Below the pieces are notes generated by a model, which searched no databases, was not told where the DNA came from, and saw only the letters and a program-made list of their open reading frames with translations. Below are positions 7,469 to 15,247 of a stretch of 34,931 nt of DNA, in pieces (position 1 is the first letter of the stretch; the number at the start of each line of letters is the position of its first letter). Source of the DNA: Comamonadaceae bacterium (GTDB lineage: Bacteria > Pseudomonadota > Gammaproteobacteria > Burkholderiales > Burkholderiaceae_C). The position numbers and the translations under genes are program-made. The stretch covers positions 1 through 34,931 of the forward strand of contig CANBTQ010000005.1 in the NCBI GenBank assembly GCA_947372425.1. Reading direction: 5' to 3'.

Positions 7469-7475
7469 GGCGCGC

Positions 7476-9104
7476 ATGAGCACACCCACGCTGGACCGGG
7501 TACTGGACGCCGTGCTGCGGGTCGAGTCCAACTTCGATGTACGCTTCATCTCCGAGCCCGGCCAGCGCTGGTTCACCAAGCCGCTGGGTGGCGCGTTGCC
7601 GCAGAATTTTCTGGCCATCCTGCACCCGGACGACGTGCCCGCGTTCCGGCAGGCGCTGGTGGCGGCGCACGATGGCTTCAGCTGCGACCTGCGCCTGCTG
7701 CGCGGCGGCACCGAATGCTGGATCAATCTGCGCAGCTACTCCCTGCCGGCCGCCCAGCAGTATGTTTTGTGCATCGTCGACATCTCCATGTGGAAGACCG
7801 AGGACTCGGCACTGCGCCATGCCGCCTTGCACGACGAGCTGACCGGCCTGCCCAACCGCGCCTTTCTGAAGAAGACGGTGGAGCAGTACATTGCCGAGGG
7901 CAAGGCGCCGTTTTCGGTGGCGCTGCTGGACCTGGACGGCTTCAAGAAAGTCAACGACACCTACGGCCACGCCATGGGTGACGCGGTGCTGGTGGAAACC
8001 ACCAAGCGCCTGAGCAAGCTGATCGGACCGGGCGACCTGATGGCGCGCCTGGGTGGCGATGAGTTTGTGCTGCTGTACGACGGCAAGAACGCACAGGGCG
8101 CACAGCAGGCGCTCAAGAACGTGCTGCTGGCCGTGGCGCGGCCCTACGAGACGGCACCGCACAACGCCTACCTGGGCGTGAGCATCGGCGTGGCGGAGTA
8201 CCCGCTGCACGGCGACGACTACTCGCTGCTGCTGAAGAACGCCGACACCGCGATGTACTACTCCAAGAACGCGGGCAAGAACCGGGTGACGGTGTTTGCG
8301 CTGACCGATGTGAATGTCGACTTCTCCATCAAGGCGGCCATCCACAACGGCATCCAGGAGGGTGAGTTCTTCATGGAGTACCAGCCCCAGTACGACATGC
8401 AGCGCACGATCATCGGCGCCGAGGCCCTGATGCGCTGGACCAACCGCGACCTCGGACGGGTCGGCCCCGACCAGTTCATCCCGATCGTGGAAGACGCCGG
8501 CCTGATGCCCTTTCTGGGCAAGTGGGCGTTGCGCTATTCCTGCCACCAGCTCAAGAAGTTCCATGCGCTGGCGCCGGATTTTGTGCTGTCGGTGAATGTG
8601 TCGCCGGTGCAGTTCGGCAGCGACCACTTTGATGACCAGGTGCTGGAGGTGATTGCCGAGACCGGCGTAGACCCCTCGCGGCTGATCCTGGAGATCACCG
8701 AATCCACCTTGATGGGCAGCCAGGAAAAAACCGAGCGCGCCCTGGCCCGTTTGCGCGAACAGGGCATCCGCTTTTCGATTGACGATTTCGGCACCGGCTT
8801 CTCCAGCCTGTCCTACCTGACCCGGCTGCCGGTCTCCAGCATCAAGATCGACAAGGCCTTTGTGGCCGCCATGGGCGAGGAGACGCCGGACCACACGCCG
8901 GACAAAAAACTGGTGAAGGCCATGATCAACCTGGCGCACAGCATTGACCTCAAGGTGGTGGCCGAAGGCGTGGAGACCGAGAGCCAGTTCGCCTTTTTGC
9001 AGGCCGCCGGCTGCAACCTGATACAGGGCTATCTGCTGGGCCGGCCCATGTCGGCAGCCGACCTGACACACCGCTTGCCCGCACCGAAAGAAGACGCCGC
9101 ATGA
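7476..9104 (+). CDS. PAS-GGDEF-EAL cyclic-di-GMP turnover protein
   Basis: This 542-residue cytoplasmic protein has an N-terminal PAS-like sensor (about 10-110), a GGDEF domain (about 112-278, motif GGDEF 193-197) and an EAL domain (about 285-530). The GGDEF signature is intact, so diguanylate cyclase or GTP-binding activity is possible. The inhibitory RxxD site is lost (G184 where Arg is expected, D187 kept). The EAL domain keeps the residues needed for c-di-GMP hydrolysis: E316 (EAL), N374, E406, D436-D437 (IDDFGTG), K457, E497 and Q517, so it is probably an active phosphodiesterase. ATG 7476 is preferred over an upstream TTG (7452); TAAGG lies just upstream. The stop overlaps the HDOD gene start (ATGA at 9101-9104). 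Confidence 0.92.
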   Translation: MSTPTLDRVLDAVLRVESNFDVRFISEPGQRWFTKPLGGALPQNFLAILHPDDVPAFRQALVAAHDGFSCDLRLLRGGTECWINLRSYSLPAAQQYVLCIVDISMWKTEDSALRHAALHDELTGLPNRAFLKKTVEQYIAEGKAPFSVALLDLDGFKKVNDTYGHAMGDAVLVETTKRLSKLIGPGDLMARLGGDEFVLLYDGKNAQGAQQALKNVLLAVARPYETAPHNAYLGVSIGVAEYPLHGDDYSLLLKNADTAMYYSKNAGKNRVTVFALTDVNVDFSIKAAIHNGIQEGEFFMEYQPQYDMQRTIIGAEALMRWTNRDLGRVGPDQFIPIVEDAGLMPFLGKWALRYSCHQLKKFHALAPDFVLSVNVSPVQFGSDHFDDQVLEVIAETGVDPSRLILEITESTLMGSQEKTERALARLREQGIRFSIDDFGTGFSSLSYLTRLPVSSIKIDKAFVAAMGEETPDHTPDKKLVKAMINLAHSIDLKVVAEGVETESQFAFLQAAGCNLIQGYLLGRPMSAADLTHRLPAPKEDAA

Positions 9105-10387
9105 GTACCCCGATTCTGGACAAGCTGCTGCACGCCATGCAGGGCGCCAAGGGCGTTGCGGCCAGCGAACGCTCGGTGGCTTCGGTGCTGGGTGCACTCG
9201 ACAGCAGCGAACAGGGCAAGCACGCCGTGGTGCGCCACATCATTGAAGATTTTGCGCTGACGCAAAAGGTGCTCAAGCTGGCCAACTCCTCCATGTATGC
9301 GCCGTTCGGCAGTGGCTCGGCCTCAGTCAGCTCGGCGCTGGAGGTGCTGGGCTCGGAGGCTGTACTGCACCTGGTGCTGGGTGCCGATCTGGTGTCGGAG
9401 GAGGAACTGCAGAAGGACGACAACCTGTCACGCACCCTGCTGGCCTCGGAGCTGGCGCGCAATGCCTGCGCAGAGCGTGCCGAGGATGCGTCGATTGCCG
9501 CCCTGATGGTGGAGATCGGCCGCCTGATGACCGGCAAATACCTGCCCGCCGAGACCGCGGCCATTGCCGCACTGGTGGCCAAGGGACAGGAGCCGCAGGA
9601 CGCCGCCATTGCAGTGCTGGGCGAGTCTTACCAGGAACTGGGCGTGGAACTGGCGGCCCGCTGGAACCTGCCCGACACCATACGCGCCACCATCGATGGC
9701 ACGGGCGACCCGCTGCTGGTGGGCATTGCCCGCTTCGCCAGCGCCGCCTCGGGCCTGATCCATGAGGGCCGGGGCGAAACCGTCGCCACCCTGTTGCAGC
9801 AACTGGATCTGCCCGGCGTCGACAAGACCCGGCTCGGCACCCTGATGCGCCACAAGGTGGACGAGGCCCAGACCCGCCAGCGCGCCGCACAGCCACCCTC
9901 GGCCACCGATGGCTTGCAGGAACTGCTGCGCGCACTGCAGGCCGACAAGAAGCCTTCGCTGGAGGCCCTGGCCAACGCCATGCTGCCGGTGCTGGCCAGT
10001 TGCCTGGAGACCGCGCACTGCCTGCTGTTCATGCTCACGCGCTCAGGCGAGCAGCGCGTGCGCAACGGCTGCGGCAAGGGCATAGACGAACTCAAGAGCC
10101 GGCTCAAGATTGCGGCCGAATTCTCGCCCACGGCCTTTCACGCCGCCATCAAGAACAACATCGATGTGTCGATTGCCGACGTGTCCAAACTCAAGGACGC
10201 CTCGCTGCCCGAGGGCTACCGCGTGCTGCTGCCCCACGTCACCAAATTCATCATCCTGCCGGTGGCCACCGGGCGCGTGGCCGGCCTGCTGTATTGCGAC
10301 TGGGACACCGGCCGCACACTCAAGCAGACAGAGCTGGAAGCGCTGAAACAACTGCGCGATCTGCTGCCGCCCTACTTCCCGCAATAG
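9101..10387 (+). CDS. HDOD domain signalling protein
   Basis: This 428-residue protein has an HDOD domain (about 20-215), a degenerate HD-fold module used in bacterial signalling without the metal-binding His-Asp pair. Typical features are FALTQKVLKLANSSMYAPFG (about 50-70) and VSSALEVLGSEAVLHLV. The C-terminal ~170 residues (about 255-428) resemble a GAF-like ligand-binding module, ending VTKFIILPVATGRVAGLLYC and a helical tail. The start codon overlaps the stop of the GGDEF-EAL gene by four bases, so the two are probably translated as a coupled pair and may act in one pathway; the partner and output are not known. The following gene has its own promoter. Confidence 0.85.
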   Translation: MSTPILDKLLHAMQGAKGVAASERSVASVLGALDSSEQGKHAVVRHIIEDFALTQKVLKLANSSMYAPFGSGSASVSSALEVLGSEAVLHLVLGADLVSEEELQKDDNLSRTLLASELARNACAERAEDASIAALMVEIGRLMTGKYLPAETAAIAALVAKGQEPQDAAIAVLGESYQELGVELAARWNLPDTIRATIDGTGDPLLVGIARFASAASGLIHEGRGETVATLLQQLDLPGVDKTRLGTLMRHKVDEAQTRQRAAQPPSATDGLQELLRALQADKKPSLEALANAMLPVLASCLETAHCLLFMLTRSGEQRVRNGCGKGIDELKSRLKIAAEFSPTAFHAAIKNNIDVSIADVSKLKDASLPEGYRVLLPHVTKFIILPVATGRVAGLLYCDWDTGRTLKQTELEALKQLRDLLPPYFPQ

Positions 10388-10433
10388 GGCACTTCGGTAG
10401 CCGCAAATTTCGCCAGACCTTGGCTTACCCGCG

Positions 10434-10462
10434 TTGCCAAGCGACACGGCACGGGGTATAAA
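10434..10462 (+). promoter_or_regulatory. Sigma70 promoter for the Cache-chemoreceptor operon
   Basis: TTGCCA (-35, 10434-10439) and TATAAA (-10, 10457-10462) are separated by 17 bases and lie about 50 bases before the Cache-like gene. Each hexamer has five consensus bases or nearly so. Confidence 0.65.
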
Positions 10463-10510
10463 GTTTTGGTCCGTTGTTCAACTCCAATAAAGCCCGTCGA
10501 AGGAACTCCC

Positions 10511-10981
10511 ATGAAATCCATTGCTACCGCATCCACCCTGGTGCTGGCCCTTGCTGCCGTATTCCTCCCCGCGCTGGCGGCCGCCGAGACCAAGGCCACC
10601 GCCGCCGAGGCCACGACCATGGTGAAGAAGGGCGTTGCCGCCATCAAGGCCGGCGGCAAGGACCATGACAAGCTCTTTACCGAAATCACCGCCAAAGACG
10701 GCAAGTGGGCCGACCGCGACTTGTACCTGGTGGTCTACAGCATGGACGGCACGGTCAAGGCCCATGGCGCCAATGCCAAGCTGGTGGGCAACAACCTGAT
10801 GGACATGCTCGACATCGACGGCAAGCCCTACATCAAGGAACGCATAGACCTGGCCAAGTCCAAGGGTTCGTTCTGGCAGGACTACAAATTCACCAACCCC
10901 ACCAGCAAAAAGATCGAACCCAAAAGCATGTACTGCGAGAAGGTCGATGAACTCGTAGCCTGCGCCGGCATCTACAAATGA
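10511..10981 (+). CDS. Secreted single-Cache-like sensor protein
   Basis: This 156-residue protein has a clear signal peptide ([25 protein letters not shown], cleavage near residue 25). The mature part resembles the Cache_2/single-Cache periplasmic ligand-binding module: a long N-terminal helix, then [19 protein letters not shown], a Leu-Val-Gly-x-N-L motif, D-x-D-G-K-P-Y-I-K, and [11 protein letters not shown]. It lacks any transmembrane or signalling domain, so it is predicted to be periplasmic. ATG 10511 is chosen because it begins the signal peptide and follows AAGGA at the right distance. Its stop overlaps the start of the chemoreceptor gene (ATGA, 10978-10981), suggesting it delivers ligand information to that receptor; this partnership is inference. 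Confidence 0.82.
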   Translation: MKSIATASTLVLALAAVFLPALAAAETKATAAEATTMVKKGVAAIKAGGKDHDKLFTEITAKDGKWADRDLYLVVYSMDGTVKAHGANAKLVGNNLMDMLDIDGKPYIKERIDLAKSKGSFWQDYKFTNPTSKKIEPKSMYCEKVDELVACAGIYK

Positions 10982-12543
10982 AGCTCGGCTACAAACTGCT
11001 GGCCGCCCCTCTGTTGACGGCGGTCGTGGTGATTGCTGCCGGTCAGATAAACGGCTACCTGCAAAACGTGCAGGCGGAGAAGGGGCTGGCCTCCTCCCAG
11101 GTCAGCCTGGACCTGTTCAAGACCATGGCTTCGGCGCAGCAGCAAATGGCCGAGGTGCATGCCGGCGTGTACCGCACGGTGGCCCTGATCGAGTCGCTGG
11201 ACGAGGCCAAGATCAAATCCGTGCGCGCCGACTTTGCCACCCAGCTGGCCGGTGTGCAGCGGGTGGTAGGCGCACTGGCCAGTGACAGCGCCCTGGACGC
11301 CAAGGTGCAGGCCGACATCCAGGCGGCGGCACTGCTGGTGGGCAGCTATGCCAAGCAGGCCGATGCGGCGATCAATTTTTCGCAGATGGATGCCAACACC
11401 GGCATCGGTGCCATGCAGCGCGCCGAGGTCACCTTCAAGCAACTGATCAAGGCCGCAGGCAGCATCACGGAAGCCATCGAAACCAGCTCGCACGAAACCA
11501 TTGCGCAGTCGCGTGACAGCGGGCGCCGTATCAGCTGGACCCTGGCGCTGGTGTCGCTGCTGGTGGGTGGCGGTGCGGTGCTGGTGGCCTGGCGCATGCA
11601 GCGCCGTATCGTGACGGAGCTGGCCCATGCCGCCCATGTCGCCGACGAGGTGGCCAATGGCAACCTGGCGGTGGATGCCGCCACGCAGCGTGACGACGAA
11701 GTGGGCGATCTGCTGCGCGCCATGGGCGCCATGGCGCACCAGCTCAACCAGTCAATTGCCACGGTGCGCGAGTCGTCCGAATCGATACGCCTGGCCAGCG
11801 CCGAAATCGCCACCGGCAACCAGGACCTGAGCCTGCGCACCGAGCAGACCGCCACCAACCTGCAGCGCGCCTCCGGCTCCACCGAGCAGCTCAACCACAC
11901 GGTGCGCCAGTCGGCCGAGTCCGCACACCAGGCCTTTGCACTGGCCGCCACCGCCTCGACGGTGGCCGCGCGCGGCGGCACGGTGGTGGGGCAGGTGGTG
12001 TCCACCATGGAAGAGATCAACGTCAGCGCGCGCAAGATCGGCGACATCATTGGCGTGATCGACGGCATCGCCTTTCAGACCAACATCCTGGCGCTCAATG
12101 CCGCCGTGGAGGCCGCACGCGCCGGCGAACAGGGGCGTGGCTTTGCCGTGGTGGCCAGCGAGGTGCGCAGCCTGGCCGGCCGCTCGGCCGAGGCTGCCCG
12201 GGAGATCAAGGCGCTCGTCGGCGTCTCGGTGGCCAAGGTGGACTCGGGCTCGCGCCTGGTGGCCAGTGCCGGCGAGACCATGCAGGAGATCGTGGCCTCG
12301 GTGCAGCGCGTGTCCGACATGATCGGCGAGATCTCCAACGCCTCCAACGCGCAGAGCGAAGGCATTGGCCAGGTCAATGTGGCGGTCACCGAACTGGACC
12401 AGATGACGCAGCAGAACGCGGCCCTGGTGGAGCAATCGGCCGCCGCGGCCGAGAGCCTGCGCGAACAGGCACAGCGCCTGGCCCAGGTGGTGTCGGCCTT
12501 CCGGCTGTCCGGCTCCGGCACCAGCCGGCTGGCCCTGCGCTAG
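10978..12543 (+). CDS. Methyl-accepting chemotaxis protein
   Basis: This 521-residue transmembrane chemoreceptor has TM1 at about 7-25, a ~160-residue helical periplasmic domain of four-helix-bundle type, TM2 at about 186-206, HAMP (about 208-260) and a cytoplasmic coiled-coil hairpin. The conserved tip that contacts CheA and CheW is complete ([20 protein letters not shown] and [19 protein letters not shown], about 362-402). The C-terminus ends GTSRLALR without the NWETF-type pentapeptide, so methylation would not use a tethered CheR/CheB. Flanking Ala/Gln/Glu-rich helices hold the likely methylation sites. The start overlaps the Cache-like gene by four bases. No che genes are nearby, so it would signal to a system encoded elsewhere. 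Confidence 0.95.
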   Translation: MKLGYKLLAAPLLTAVVVIAAGQINGYLQNVQAEKGLASSQVSLDLFKTMASAQQQMAEVHAGVYRTVALIESLDEAKIKSVRADFATQLAGVQRVVGALASDSALDAKVQADIQAAALLVGSYAKQADAAINFSQMDANTGIGAMQRAEVTFKQLIKAAGSITEAIETSSHETIAQSRDSGRRISWTLALVSLLVGGGAVLVAWRMQRRIVTELAHAAHVADEVANGNLAVDAATQRDDEVGDLLRAMGAMAHQLNQSIATVRESSESIRLASAEIATGNQDLSLRTEQTATNLQRASGSTEQLNHTVRQSAESAHQAFALAATASTVAARGGTVVGQVVSTMEEINVSARKIGDIIGVIDGIAFQTNILALNAAVEAARAGEQGRGFAVVASEVRSLAGRSAEAAREIKALVGVSVAKVDSGSRLVASAGETMQEIVASVQRVSDMIGEISNASNAQSEGIGQVNVAVTELDQMTQQNAALVEQSAAAAESLREQAQRLAQVVSAFRLSGSGTSRLALR

Positions 12544-12544
12544 A

Positions 12545-12558
12545 TAACAGTTTTGTCA
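12545..12558 (+). promoter_or_regulatory. CusR/CopR-like palindrome upstream of the two-component genes
   Basis: TAACA-GTTT-TGTCA differs at one base from the TGACA-N4-TGTCA core of the E. coli CusR box. It sits two bases after the chemoreceptor stop and 46 bases before the response regulator start, where an autoregulatory site would be expected. TACAGT (12581-12586) could be a -10, but no -35 fits it well. Confidence 0.45.
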
Positions 12559-12604
12559 TGCCGCGCCCACCCGCCTGCCGTACAGTGGCCGGGAAGGGAG
12601 CGCC

Positions 12605-13291
12605 ATGAACATTTTGCTGGTGGAGGATGAGCCGAAGATTGCCGGCTTTGTGGCCGCAGGTTTGCGCGAGCAGGGCTTTGCGGTCGAGCATTGCGCCGAC
12701 GGACTGGATGGCTATGCGCGCGCCAGCAGCGGCCACTATGACGCCATCGTGCTCGACATCATGCTGCCCGGGCGCGACGGCCTGTCCATCCTGCAGGGGC
12801 TGCGCCGGGCCGGTGTGGCCACCCCGGTGATATTGCTGACCGCGCGCAATGAGCTGGGCGACCGCATTACCGGCCTGTCGCTGGGCGCCGACGATTACCT
12901 GGCCAAACCCTTTTTTGTGGAAGAGCTGATTGCCCGCGTGCAGGCACTGCACCGGCGCGTATCGGGCGAGCACCACCACACCCTGACCGTGGGCGCGCTG
13001 CGGCTGGACCGTCTGGCGCGCGAGGCCACCTGGCTGGGCCAGAGCGTAGACCTGACCGGGCGCGAGTTCAACCTGATCGAATACCTGATGCGCTCGCCCG
13101 GACGGGTGCTGACGCGCACCCAGATCCTGGAGCATGTCTGGGGCTATGACTTCGACCCCAGTACCAATGTGGTGGACGTGTGCATCCAGCGCATCCGCAA
13201 GAAGATGGCCTCCATAGGCGCGGGTGAGCCGGCCGAGTCCCCCATCGAGAGCGTGCGCGGCGTCGGTTACCGCTTCCGCCAGCTGCCATGA
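12605..13291 (+). CDS. OmpR-family response regulator (CusR/heavy-metal-like)
   Basis: This 228-residue DNA-binding regulator has a receiver domain (1-120) with phosphoacceptor D51 (IVLDIMLPGRDG), acidic residues E7/D8/E9 and K101 (LAKPFF). A winged-helix domain follows (about 128-225), ending SVRGVGYRFRQLP. The opening MNILLVEDEPKIAGFV and the segment FDPSTNVVDVCIQRIRKK are typical of the CusR/CopR heavy-metal group, which also fits the partner kinase and a CusR-like palindrome upstream. GGGAG lies shortly before ATG 12605. The stop overlaps the kinase start by four bases. Metal specificity is inferred, not shown. Confidence 0.93.
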   Translation: MNILLVEDEPKIAGFVAAGLREQGFAVEHCADGLDGYARASSGHYDAIVLDIMLPGRDGLSILQGLRRAGVATPVILLTARNELGDRITGLSLGADDYLAKPFFVEELIARVQALHRRVSGEHHHTLTVGALRLDRLAREATWLGQSVDLTGREFNLIEYLMRSPGRVLTRTQILEHVWGYDFDPSTNVVDVCIQRIRKKMASIGAGEPAESPIESVRGVGYRFRQLP

Positions 13292-15096
13292 CGCGCTCCT
13301 TGCGCCTGCGTCTGGCCCTGCTCTCGGCCCTGCTGACCGGTCTGGTGCTGTTGCTGTTCGGCGCCGGCAGCTGGTGGCTGGTGCGCGAAAGCAAGATGCA
13401 AAGCATGGACAGCGAGTTGCGCGCCTTTGCCGGGCGCGAGGTCAGCCACAGCCGCGACGCCGCGGGCTGGCACCAGCAGGAGGCGCTGCTGGCCGCCAGC
13501 CTGGGCCTGCGCGATGCGCGGGACGTGGTGCTGCTGGTGCAGCAAGAGGGCGAAACCCGCTACCGCTCCGTCCGCTGGCCGCAGGCCTGGGACACACCCG
13601 GGCTGGCCTGGCCGGTGCAACCGGCGGCACCGCACCAGACCGGCAGCGGCTTTGCGCTGCTGCCGCAGGCCCAGGCCGCCGAAGCACTGGCAGCAGAGCC
13701 GGCCTGGCAACCGCGCAGCGACGCCGTGCTGCTGGCCCAGGCCGGCGCACCCGGCGCCGTTGACGGCCCCAGGCCCGGCCCGCCGGGGCCGGGCCTGCGC
13801 CCGCCGCACCGCCTGGGAGAGCGGCCCCGCCTGCGCCCGGACGGCACCGCCCCGCCATGGGCCCCGGGCCCACCCGGCGGCCCGCGGCCGCCGGCAGCAG
13901 CGGCGCCGCTGCACGACCCGGCAGACCCAACCGCCCTCGCCCCGGCGGTGCCCGCAGCAGCGCCGGCGCCACCGGTTGCAGGCCTGCCGCTGGCGCTGCC
14001 GCAAACCGCAGCCGGCACCCCGCTGCAGCCGGCAGCGCCGCCCGAGTCGGATCAACCCCCGCTGCGCCTGCCGCCAGCCGTGCAGTCACTGGCCCGCACG
14101 AGCGACGGCGAGGCCTGGCGCATGGCCCTGGCCAGCGCCTACGGTGCGCAGCTGGCGGTGGCGGTGAGTGTGCGCGCCATCGAGGCCGACATGCGCGGCA
14201 TCCGCAACGGCTTTTTGCTGGCCCTGCCGCTGGCCCTGCTGCTGACCGGTGCGGCCAGCTGGCTGTTTGCCCGGCGCGCGCTGACACCGCTGGACAAGCT
14301 GGTGCGGGCCACGCGCCAGGTGACGGCCGGCGGCCTGGACCAGCGCATCGGGGTGGCCGGCGAAGACCGCGAGTTTGTCGAGCTGATCGAGGTGTTCAAC
14401 CGCATGCTGGGCCGGCTGGAGCGCAGCTTTCAGCAGGCCCACCGCTTCAGCGCCGACGCCGCACACGAACTCAAGACCCCGCTGGCCATCGTGCAGGGGC
14501 AGCTGGAGCGTGCCATCCAGCAGGCCGACGACGGCTCGCCCCTGCAGGGCAGCCTGAGCAGCATCCTGGACGAGGTGCGCCGCCTGTCGGTGATCTCGCG
14601 CAAGCTGCTGCTGCTGTCGCAGGCCGATGCCGGCCACCTGGCGGTGCTGCGCGCGCCGGTGGACCTGTCGCGCATGCTGGAGGAGCTGCTGGAAGACACG
14701 CGCATGCTGGCACCGCAGCTGCTGATCACGGCCGAAATCCAGCCGGACCTGCTGATTCAGGCCGACGCCAGCCTGCTGCGCCAGGTGCTGCACAACCTGG
14801 TCAGCAACGCCATCAAGTACAACCTGGAGGGCGGCTGGATCCGCATCGGCACGGCGCGCTGGGCCCAGCGCGTGGAGGTGCTGGTGGCCAATGCCTCCGG
14901 CGGCATTGCGCCGGCCCACCGGGCCCGCTTGTTTGAGCGCTTCTTTCGCGGTGATGCTGCCCACAGCCGCCAGGTGGAGGGGGTAGGCCTGGGCCTGAGC
15001 GTGTCGCGCGAGATTGCCCGCGCACACGGGGGCGACCTGAGTCTGCGCAGCGAAAGCGCCGCAAGCGTGGAGTTTTCCTTGTTGCTGCCGCTCTAG
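13288..15096 (+). CDS. Sensor histidine kinase with large proline-rich periplasmic segment
   Basis: This 602-residue inner-membrane kinase has TM1 (about 8-30) and TM2 (about 308-327), leaving a periplasmic region of ~275 residues. Residues ~155-262 of that region are almost entirely Pro, Ala, Gly and Arg, an unusual low-complexity insert; QseC/CusS-type sensors normally have 120-150 periplasmic residues. HAMP follows, then the HisKA domain with H393 (SADAAHELKTPLA) and a HATPase domain with N-box LVSNAIKYN and G2 box EGVGLGLSVS. The G1 box is NASGGI rather than DxGxG, as in CusS-like kinases (NPGxPI), so it need not mean loss of activity. It overlaps the regulator gene and should phosphorylate its D51. 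Confidence 0.92.
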   Translation: MTRSLRLRLALLSALLTGLVLLLFGAGSWWLVRESKMQSMDSELRAFAGREVSHSRDAAGWHQQEALLAASLGLRDARDVVLLVQQEGETRYRSVRWPQAWDTPGLAWPVQPAAPHQTGSGFALLPQAQAAEALAAEPAWQPRSDAVLLAQAGAPGAVDGPRPGPPGPGLRPPHRLGERPRLRPDGTAPPWAPGPPGGPRPPAAAAPLHDPADPTALAPAVPAAAPAPPVAGLPLALPQTAAGTPLQPAAPPESDQPPLRLPPAVQSLARTSDGEAWRMALASAYGAQLAVAVSVRAIEADMRGIRNGFLLALPLALLLTGAASWLFARRALTPLDKLVRATRQVTAGGLDQRIGVAGEDREFVELIEVFNRMLGRLERSFQQAHRFSADAAHELKTPLAIVQGQLERAIQQADDGSPLQGSLSSILDEVRRLSVISRKLLLLSQADAGHLAVLRAPVDLSRMLEELLEDTRMLAPQLLITAEIQPDLLIQADASLLRQVLHNLVSNAIKYNLEGGWIRIGTARWAQRVEVLVANASGGIAPAHRARLFERFFRGDAAHSRQVEGVGLGLSVSREIARAHGGDLSLRSESAASVEFSLLLPL

Positions 15097-15108
15097 CCAA
15101 GACAGAAA

Positions 15109-15125
15109 TTGATGATGTGCATCAA
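15109..15125 (+). promoter_or_regulatory. Inverted repeat in gap before the multi-PAS gene
   Basis: TTGATG and CATCAA form a perfect 6-bp inverted repeat with a 5-base spacer, 13 bases after the kinase stop and about 120 bases before the next gene. It could be an operator; no partner is evident and no convincing promoter was seen nearby. Confidence 0.2.
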
Positions 15126-15247
15126 GAAGAAACAGGTGCAAAATCGCCAAAATCGCGCCTTGTGCCACCAGATTCGCACGGTTTTCATGTGGTCCGGCCG
15201 ATGTTTGTGCATCGCGCTGCAACGCATGGAGTGGGAAAGAAAAATCA

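Larger units (their letters stand above)
7087..7475. other. Intergenic region between sedolisin and GGDEF-EAL genes
   Basis: This 389-base region separates divergent genes. Its left two thirds is the promoter and riboswitch leader of the sedolisin gene. The right part (about 7340-7475) must carry the start signals of the GGDEF-EAL gene: an extended -10-like TGGTATTCT (7363-7371) without a clear -35, and an AGGAGG at 7390-7395 in front of very short reading frames. Confidence 0.6.

Noticed and set aside
7440-9197. 585-codon minus-strand frame opposite the GGDEF-EAL gene
   Set aside because: The plus strand has intact GGDEF and EAL motifs; the minus frame shows no domain.
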